A stretch of DNA of 10,126 bases from an uncultured Methanobrevibacter sp. (lineage in GTDB: Archaea > Methanobacteriota > Methanobacteria > Methanobacteriales > Methanobacteriaceae), in NCBI GenBank assembly GCA_904501935.1, contig CAJGDA010000052.1, positions 1-10,126 on the forward strand, read 5' to 3'. Positions 6,512-10,126 of this stretch are shown here, in pieces (the first letter of the stretch is position 1; every line of letters starts with the position of its first letter). Both the position numbers and the translations under genes were made by a program. The notes beneath the pieces were generated by a model, which ran no database searches, was not told the origin of the DNA, and was given only the letters and a program-made list of their open reading frames with translations.

Positions 6512-7330
6512 ATGCAGGATAATGATTTTAAGCACGAGCATGAGCTGAAATTTTGGGCCGGCAAGGTCAAAAAGGAAAAGACCTTAAAAGGAAGATCATA
6601 TTACGAAAAGTTTTATATCAATGATTTCAATTTCACTCATGATGATTATGCAGGCAAGAGAATATTGGATATAGGCTGCGGTCCAAGGGGAAGCCTTGAA
6701 TGGGCGGATATGGCTGATTTTAGAGTGGGCCTTGACCCTTTAATCAATGAGTATTTCAAATTGAATGGAGGGACACTTTTCCATAAGATGCATTATGTAA
6801 GGGCATACAGTGAGGACATGCCTTTTCCAGACGAAACATTTGACTTTGTATTTTCCATCAACTCCCTGGATCATGTTGATGATTTGGATGAGACAGTATC
6901 TGAAATGAAGCGTGTCTTGAAGGTTGGGGGAATTTGCGGAATCATTGTTGATACAAACCATAAGCCGACACCAACAGAACCGATAACAATCAATTTGGAT
7001 TTGAAGGATAAGTTCCTGGATGTTTTTGAATTGATTGAAGAGAGAGTATATGAAACAGCCTATAAGACAGGTTTTCGCGACAATCTGGATGACCCTACAT
7101 TCTATGATTTTGAAAATGATGAGGAGCGCCCTGCTATTCTGTTTTTGAAATTTAGGAAAGCGAAGAAATATGAAGAGAAAATTGATAAAAGAGCAACAAC
7201 TGATGCTGACACTTTCAATAAGTTATTTGAAGAAAACAAAAAGCTCAAAAAAGAAAATGGAGAATTAAAAAAAGAACTTAAGGCCTTCAAGAATAGGAAG
7301 GTTGTCAGGATAGTAGACAAATTCAAATAG
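6512..7330 (+). CDS. SAM-dependent methyltransferase (class I) with a C-terminal coiled coil
   Basis: A 272-residue protein with a Rossmann-type methyltransferase domain of the Methyltransf_11 kind: ILDIGCGPRG (51-60) binds S-adenosylmethionine, Asp75 in VGLDP is the acidic residue after strand 2, EDMPFPDETFDFVFS (101-115) covers motif II, and EMKRVLKVGG (131-140) is the usual segment after it. Residues about 235-260 are a Lys/Glu-rich coiled coil (KLFEENKKLKKENGELKK), followed by the basic end NRKVVRIVDKFK. Such tails are common in enzymes that modify surface sugars and may hold the protein to a partner or the membrane; this is inference. The substrate is unknown. A TTG at 6497 would add five residues, but GTGAT at 6504-6508, placed just as GGTGAT is ahead of the next gene, favours the ATG at 6512. 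Confidence 0.85.
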   Translation: MQDNDFKHEHELKFWAGKVKKEKTLKGRSYYEKFYINDFNFTHDDYAGKRILDIGCGPRGSLEWADMADFRVGLDPLINEYFKLNGGTLFHKMHYVRAYSEDMPFPDETFDFVFSINSLDHVDDLDETVSEMKRVLKVGGICGIIVDTNHKPTPTEPITINLDLKDKFLDVFELIEERVYETAYKTGFRDNLDDPTFYDFENDEERPAILFLKFRKAKKYEEKIDKRATTDADTFNKLFEENKKLKKENGELKKELKAFKNRKVVRIVDKFK

Positions 7331-7358
7331 ATATTGAAATAATGTTGCGATTGTAAAC

Positions 7359-7397
7359 AATTATATATTATGAATGCTAAATTTTCAAACAGGTGAT
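7359..7397 (+). promoter_or_regulatory. Promoter and ribosome binding site of the flavodoxin gene
   Basis: TTATATATTA (7361-7370) is a good TATA-like box and would start transcription near 7390. GGTGAT (7392-7397) is a strong Shine-Dalgarno motif 3 bases ahead of the ATG at 7401. It decides the start against the upstream in-frame ATG at 7374, which falls between the TATA box and the expected transcript start. Confidence 0.6.
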
Positions 7398-7400
7398 ATA

Positions 7401-7865
7401 ATGAGCAATGTATTGGTGGCGTATTTCTCAGCTAGTGGAGTTACAAAGGCTGTAGCGGAGAAAATCGCTGATGAAAATGGATATGACATTTTTGAGATTG
7501 TTCCAGAGGAAATCTACACTCCGGCAGATTTGGATTGGACAGACAAGAATTCAAGGTCAACCATTGAGATGAATGACAAGGAATTCAGACCTCCGATTGT
7601 TGAAACAACTGATGTAAGTGGCTATGATATTGTTGTCATCGGTTTTCCGGTATGGTGGTACACAGCACCGTCAATAATCAACACTTTCATTGAAAGCGTT
7701 GATTTGGATGGCAAAACAATTAAGGCATTCTGTACTTCCGGAGGGTCTGGAATTGACAAATGCGTAAGTGACTTGCAAGCGACATATCCAGAACTGGACT
7801 TTGCTGAAGGAATGAGGTTCATGGGTGATGTTTCAAAAGCTAAAGGGTGGATTGAAGATGAGTAA
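7401..7865 (+). CDS. Flavodoxin (small FMN electron carrier)
   Basis: A 154-residue flavodoxin-fold protein. YFSASGVTKAVAE (8-20) is the phosphate-binding loop for FMN, FPVWWYTAPSIINTF (82-96) supplies the aromatic residues that stack on the isoalloxazine ring, and TSGGSGID (112-119) is the third flavin loop. It fits the Flavodoxin_4 group of short electron-transfer flavodoxins or flavodoxin-like reductases. There is no signal peptide, so it acts in the cytoplasm. It probably passes electrons to or from redox enzymes in place of ferredoxin, but its partner is unknown. It overlaps the next flavoprotein gene by 8 bases, so the two are translated together and may work together. An ATG at 7374 would add nine residues but lies ahead of the expected transcript start; GGTGAT at 7392-7397 supports 7401. 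Confidence 0.88.
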   Translation: MSNVLVAYFSASGVTKAVAEKIADENGYDIFEIVPEEIYTPADLDWTDKNSRSTIEMNDKEFRPPIVETTDVSGYDIVVIGFPVWWYTAPSIINTFIESVDLDGKTIKAFCTSGGSGIDKCVSDLQATYPELDFAEGMRFMGDVSKAKGWIEDE

Positions 7866-8373
7866 AAAAGTTATTGTAATAAGCTCTTCACCAAGAATCG
7901 GTGGAAACTCAGACACACTATGTGATGAATTTGTAAGAGGAGCACTTGATGCAGACAATGCGGCTGTAAAATACAACTTGGAAGAAATCAGATTTCATTC
8001 ATGCAAGGCATGCAGAAAATGCAAAACTCCGGAAATGAAGTGTTTCCAGGAAGATGGGCTTGCTGAAGTCTTGGACAAGATGATGGAAGCGGATGTAATA
8101 GTATATGCAACTCCGGTTTACTATTTCTCAATGTGCGGAACCCTGAAAAGGTTCTTTGACAGATGTTATCCGATTTTTGACAAACTTGAAGACAAGGATT
8201 ACTATATCATAACATCAGCTGGTTCTTCAAATGGAAATGCATTGATTGGAATCAGGGACTTCATTGGCTTTTCCAAAAATCCGACCGAAAAGGCGGTGTT
8301 TACTGTCATCGGTGATGCAAAATCCCAACCTAATTTGTTGAAAGAAGTTTATGAAGCAGGATTTGACTGCTAG
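7858..8373 (+). CDS. Iron-sulfur flavoprotein-like NAD(P)H-dependent FMN reductase
   Basis: A 171-residue flavodoxin-fold protein. VISSSPRIGGNSDTL (7-21) is the FMN phosphate loop of the NADPH-dependent FMN reductase group, and ATPVYYFSMCGTLKRFFDR (84-102) is the conserved second loop and helix. Between them Cys49-x2-Cys52-x2-Cys55-x6-Cys62 forms the compact motif C-x2-C-x2-C-x4-7-C that binds a 4Fe-4S cluster in the archaeal iron-sulfur flavoprotein Isf of Methanosarcina. It is somewhat shorter than Isf (about 190 residues). Isf-type proteins have been linked to removal of oxygen and peroxide; that role here is inference. The last residue is a cysteine. The start is set by GGTGG (7846-7850), 7 bases ahead of the ATG at 7858, whose first 8 bases overlap the end of the flavodoxin gene. 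A longer reading from 7825 lies wholly within the flavodoxin and is unlikely. Confidence 0.85.
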   Translation: MSKKVIVISSSPRIGGNSDTLCDEFVRGALDADNAAVKYNLEEIRFHSCKACRKCKTPEMKCFQEDGLAEVLDKMMEADVIVYATPVYYFSMCGTLKRFFDRCYPIFDKLEDKDYYIITSAGSSNGNALIGIRDFIGFSKNPTEKAVFTVIGDAKSQPNLLKEVYEAGFDC

Positions 8374-8375
8374 AC

Positions 8376-8393
8376 TTTTTTTTCTTTTTTTTT
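8376..8393 (+). terminator. Oligo-T terminator after the flavoprotein pair
   Basis: Two T runs, eight (8376-8383) and nine (8385-8393), are split by a single C and begin two bases after the TAG stop at 8371-8373. More T-rich DNA follows to about 8410. Runs of T in the coding strand are the intrinsic terminator of archaeal RNA polymerase, so this probably ends the flavodoxin/flavoprotein transcript and insulates it from the toxin-antitoxin locus. Confidence 0.75.
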
Positions 8394-8437
8394 ATTTTAA
8401 TTTATTTTTTCATTACTATTTTTCAAAAATACATAAA

Positions 8438-8484
8438 TATTTATATTTAGTTAGGTAATTTAATTATAGTTAGGAAGTGTTTTA
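8438..8484 (+). promoter_or_regulatory. Promoter and operator candidate of the AbrB-type antitoxin gene
   Basis: A TATA-like TTTATAT (8440-8446) is followed by two direct copies of AGTTAGG at 8449-8455 and 8468-8474, exactly 19 bases apart. The expected transcript start (about 8468) lies at the second copy. The second copy runs into AGGAAGTG, a possible ribosome site for the ATG at 8485. A near copy of the whole block lies at 8736-8775. Use as an operator by the AbrB protein is inference. Confidence 0.55.
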
Positions 8485-8721
8485 ATGGTTAGTGTAACAA
8501 AAATTTACGATAAATTTCAAACTGTTATTCCTCTTGAAATTCGCAACGAATTTAATTTGGACAAATCTTTTAAAGTGGAATGGAGAATAAATAATAATGG
8601 AAAAGTTGAATTGGATTTTATTAAGGAATTAACATTGGATGAAATGATTGGCAAGTATTCTGCAGCAGAAAAAATTGATTCCGTTAAATTAAAACAGGAC
8701 TTTAAAAATAATAATATGTAA
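8485..8721 (+). CDS. AbrB-type (SpoVT-AbrB fold) antitoxin
   Basis: A 78-residue protein. Residues 2-46 are a SpoVT-AbrB DNA-binding domain: VSVTKIYDKFQTVIPLEIRNEF matches the usual swapped-hairpin barrel pattern (T-k-x-Q-x-x-I-P-x-x-I-R), followed by a basic strand and NNNGKVELDF. Residues 50-78 (TLDEMIGKYSAAEKID and on) form the tail that in VapB proteins wraps the PIN-domain toxin. It should bind its own promoter and neutralise a VapC toxin. The toxin is not adjacent: the next gene is a small protein that shares the tail, and the VapC gene comes after that. It may therefore serve as the DNA-binding half of a three-gene locus, or be the leftover antitoxin of a lost pair. It has its own promoter and the AGTTAGG pair. 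Confidence 0.82.
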   Translation: MVSVTKIYDKFQTVIPLEIRNEFNLDKSFKVEWRINNNGKVELDFIKELTLDEMIGKYSAAEKIDSVKLKQDFKNNNM

Positions 8722-8735
8722 TTTCATGAAAAACA

Positions 8736-8775
8736 TTTATATAGTTAGGTGATTAATATAAAGTTAGGTAATGCT
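8736..8775 (+). promoter_or_regulatory. Second promoter and operator candidate, ahead of the tail-only antitoxin-like gene
   Basis: A TATA-like TTTATAT (8736-8742) is directly followed by AGTTAGG at 8743-8749 and again at 8762-8768, the same 19-base period as ahead of the AbrB gene. The second copy continues as AGGTAATG, with GGT 6 bases ahead of the ATG at 8776. The expected transcript start near 8764 rules out the in-frame GTG at 8749 as a start. Confidence 0.55.
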
Positions 8776-8961
8776 ATGAATGTTTCTAACTATAAAAAAA
8801 GAAAAATATCTTCACCTAAAATTTTAGGAAAACATACAATGTATCGTAAAAAAACACCACATAATAAGATCTGTATAGATGATTTCATTGGAAAATTCAA
8901 GGCAAACGAGAAAATAAATAGCTTAAATCTAAAAAGAGACTTTAAAAAAGGAGTGTTTTAA
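8776..8961 (+). CDS. Small antitoxin-like protein: VapB-like tail without an AbrB domain
   Basis: A 61-residue protein that I do not recognise as a named family. Residues about 34-61 (IDDFIGKFKANEKINSLNLK, then RDFKKGVF) match the C-terminal tail of the AbrB-type antitoxin just upstream at 14 of 26 positions, including the D-x2-IGK and EKI-x-S-x2-L-K-x-DFK pattern. Residues 1-32 are short, very basic (KKRK, YRKK) and show no AbrB, ribbon-helix-helix or other DNA-binding fold. It sits directly ahead of the VapC toxin, with the toxin's start codon following its TAA stop, so it is probably the cognate antitoxin that covers the toxin. It may rely on the upstream AbrB protein for operator binding. 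Another reading is a duplicated antitoxin whose N-terminal half has decayed or been replaced. The start is set by promoter position and the GGTAAT site. Confidence 0.65.
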   Translation: MNVSNYKKRKISSPKILGKHTMYRKKTPHNKICIDDFIGKFKANEKINSLNLKRDFKKGVF

Positions 8962-9348
8962 TTGATCTTTTTAGACACTACTTTTATTGTTGGTTTATTT
9001 GTTTCAAATGATGATTGGCATGAAGCTGCAGTTAAAGTTTACAATGAAATTAAGAATGAAGAATTAGTAATATCTAATTTAGTAATTGCTGAAACAGTTA
9101 CAATATTGAAAAATAAGCTTAAAACAAAGGATATCCTAGAAATTTATAGGAATATTCCAAACTTTTTTCATGTAATTGATGATAATTTCTTGTATGATAA
9201 AGCAATGGATGAGTTTGTCAAATATGATTCATCAATTTCCTTTTTTGACGCAATATATGTGGCAATAATGAGAAAAGAAGATATTATTAAAATTGCTAGT
9301 TTTGACAGTGATTTTGATAAAGTAGATAACATTATAAGATTATCTTAA
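8962..9348 (+). CDS. vapC: VapC-type PIN-domain ribonuclease toxin
   Basis: A 128-residue PIN-domain protein, the usual VapC length. The acidic residues that bind Mg2+ or Mn2+ are in place: Asp5 in MIFLDTT, Glu44 in NLVIAETV, Asp96 in SFFDAIYVA, and Asp115 or Asp117 in IASFDSDFD. VapC toxins cut tRNA or rRNA and stop translation until bound by VapB. The start is a TTG at 8962 with a strong ribosome site GGAGTG (8950-8955) 6 bases ahead; no ATG is available nearby, and MIFLD is the typical beginning. It directly follows the stop of the tail-only antitoxin-like gene, so expression is coupled to it. A weak TTG start may help keep toxin below antitoxin. All catalytic residues are intact, so the toxin is probably active. 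Confidence 0.92.
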   Translation: MIFLDTTFIVGLFVSNDDWHEAAVKVYNEIKNEELVISNLVIAETVTILKNKLKTKDILEIYRNIPNFFHVIDDNFLYDKAMDEFVKYDSSISFFDAIYVAIMRKEDIIKIASFDSDFDKVDNIIRLS

Positions 9349-9360
9349 AAATTAAAAATT

Positions 9361-9381
9361 AGGAAAGAATTAATCTTTCCT
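9361..9381. terminator. Hairpin terminator between the convergent vapC and surface-protein genes
   Basis: AGGAAAGA (9361-9368) and TCTTTCCT (9374-9381) form a perfect 8-base stem with a 5-base loop. On the minus strand the stem is followed by TAATTTTTAATTTTT, so it looks like a terminator for the surface-protein gene. On the plus strand no T run follows, so an effect on vapC is less sure. The right arm overlaps the TAG stop of the minus-strand gene by two bases. Confidence 0.55.
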
Positions 9382-10126
9382 ATCCTTTAAATGGATTTGA
9401 ACTGTTGTATTTTTGACCATTGACTGTTAAGGTATAATCGCCGTAGTCAATGTTTCCGGAAACAGTTAAGCTAGATACGGTACTATCACCAGTCAATGTC
9501 CAGGTAGAGCCATCAGCAACATTAACTGTAGTATTGCCGGTTGAGTTAATAGCTCCTTTGAATTCTGTATTTTTCATAGTCCAGTTTAAAGAGCTTATTG
9601 AATCAATGATAACATTGCCTTCTATTTTTTCGTTATTGGTGTTTAGTTCAGCTGTTCCACCATTGGAGCCGGAATTTCCCCATTGGTTTTGACTGGAAAC
9701 TTCCAAAAATGTTCCGCTGCCGAAGCTAAATTCGGTGTTGTCTAAATTAATGACGCAGGCAGTGTTGGTTACATGAAACATTGGGGCTTCGGAGTAGACA
9801 GAAGACTCTTTAGGGATTGTTAATTTGGAGTTTTTAGCAGTGAATTGGCTTGTTCCAACATTAGCATCTCCGCTCATGCTTTGATAGATAAATATTCCAC
9901 CTAAATCAACGTAATTATCTCCATCCTGTCTGTTACCTTCACCATAGCCTTTTAAATCACAATCTGTAAGTTCAATTGAGTTTTTTCCTTCAATACAAGC
10001 TATTTGAGAGACATAAGAAGTACCTTTAGTATTTTCTAGTGTGATATTGCCAGTTGAATAGATTAAAGGTGAGCCTCTGCCGCTTGTTTTGCTTACTCCT
10101 GTGTTGATGTCAGAGTTTTTGACATG
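9380..10126 (-). CDS. Secreted beta-helix (adhesin-like) surface protein, C-terminal part only
   Basis: The minus-strand frame is open from the right edge (first codon CAT, 10126-10124) to the TAG at 9382-9380, giving 248 residues; the N-terminus lies outside the window. The internal ATG at 9877 is not a start, since the frame is open and alike in composition upstream. The sequence is rich in Gly, Ser, Thr and Asn, with recurring rungs in which a short strand is followed by Asn-Thr or Asn-Ser (LENTKG, AKNSKL, LDNTEF, MKNTEF), the mark of a right-handed beta-helix. GKNSIELTDCDL, FIYQSMSGDA, WGNSGSNGGTAEL and DGSTWTLTGDSTVSSL resemble secreted proteins found in gut Firmicutes and in Methanobrevibacter, some of which bind carbohydrate. 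It probably lies outside the cell. It ends in NPFKG with no C-terminal membrane anchor, so any anchor must be N-terminal. Confidence 0.78.
   Translation of the reverse strand, partial: HVKNSDINTGVSKTSGRGSPLIYSTGNITLENTKGTSYVSQIACIEGKNSIELTDCDLKGYGEGNRQDGDNYVDLGGIFIYQSMSGDANVGTSQFTAKNSKLTIPKESSVYSEAPMFHVTNTACVINLDNTEFSFGSGTFLEVSSQNQWGNSGSNGGTAELNTNNEKIEGNVIIDSISSLNWTMKNTEFKGAINSTGNTTVNVADGSTWTLTGDSTVSSLTVSGNIDYGDYTLTVNGQKYNSSNPFKG

Noticed and set aside
7825..7857. Longer N-terminus for the iron-sulfur flavoprotein
   Set aside because: The extra codons lie inside the flavodoxin gene, and GGTGG at 7846-7850 fits the ATG at 7858, where the typical FMN-loop beginning starts.
8374..8437. Small RNA gene or hidden coding region in the T-rich gap
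   Set aside because: The stretch is nearly all T and A with no stable stem and no reading frame; it is best explained as a terminator followed by promoter DNA.
8449..8768. AGTTAGG copies as a CRISPR-like or phage-type repeat array
   Set aside because: There are only two pairs, each behind a TATA box, and the DNA between the pairs is a gene; a promoter block is the better reading.
8749..8775. GTG start for the tail-only antitoxin-like gene
   Set aside because: The codon lies within the first AGTTAGG copy, upstream of the expected transcript start; the ATG at 8776 has a ribosome site.
9450..9692. Plus-strand reading frame of 80 codons opposite the surface protein
   Set aside because: It is the antisense shadow of a clear beta-helix coding frame that stays open to the window's end.

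Overview
The window looks like part of the chromosome of a methanogenic archaeon of the order Methanobacteriales, most likely Methanobrevibacter or a close relative; the genus is inferred from overall likeness, not proven. The archaeal signs are an SRP19 gene, a RecJ-like nuclease of the GAN type, A/T-rich TATA-like boxes about 25 bases ahead of expected transcript starts, GGTGAT-type ribosome binding sites, oligo-T terminators and strongly A+T-rich DNA. A large surface protein of beta-helix type also fits a gut methanogen.

Layout. Positions 1-851 (minus strand) hold the start of an exported protein and, ahead of it, a Cas4-like iron-sulfur nuclease. A 47-base divergent promoter separates these from a plus-strand radical SAM protein of the SplB type (899-1759), which is followed by a DEAD-box RNA helicase (1787-3058). 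The helicase meets, stop codon to stop codon with no base between, a minus-strand winged-helix regulator (3059-3865). Further on the minus strand lies a compact housekeeping operon read hemD (uroporphyrinogen-III synthase), srp19, then gan-like nuclease (6378 down to 3923). The divergent region 6379-6511 leads into a plus-strand methyltransferase with a coiled-coil tail, then an overlapping pair of flavoproteins: a small flavodoxin and a flavodoxin-fold protein with a compact four-cysteine motif like that of archaeal iron-sulfur flavoproteins (Isf). This segment ends at an oligo-T terminator.

Positions 8430-9348 form a toxin-antitoxin locus and are the most interesting part. An AbrB-type antitoxin gene (8485-8721) is followed by a second small gene (8776-8961) that shares its C-terminal toxin-binding-like tail but has no AbrB domain. 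A PIN-domain VapC toxin starts immediately after it with a TTG codon. Both antitoxin-like genes have their own TATA-like box and the same pair of AGTTAGG direct repeats exactly 19 bases apart, which points to duplication and a possible shared operator.

Positions 9380-10126 (minus strand) hold the C-terminal 248 residues of a large secreted beta-helix protein that continues beyond the window. A hairpin ends the convergent vapC and surface-protein genes. No tRNA, rRNA, insertion sequence or CRISPR array was seen.
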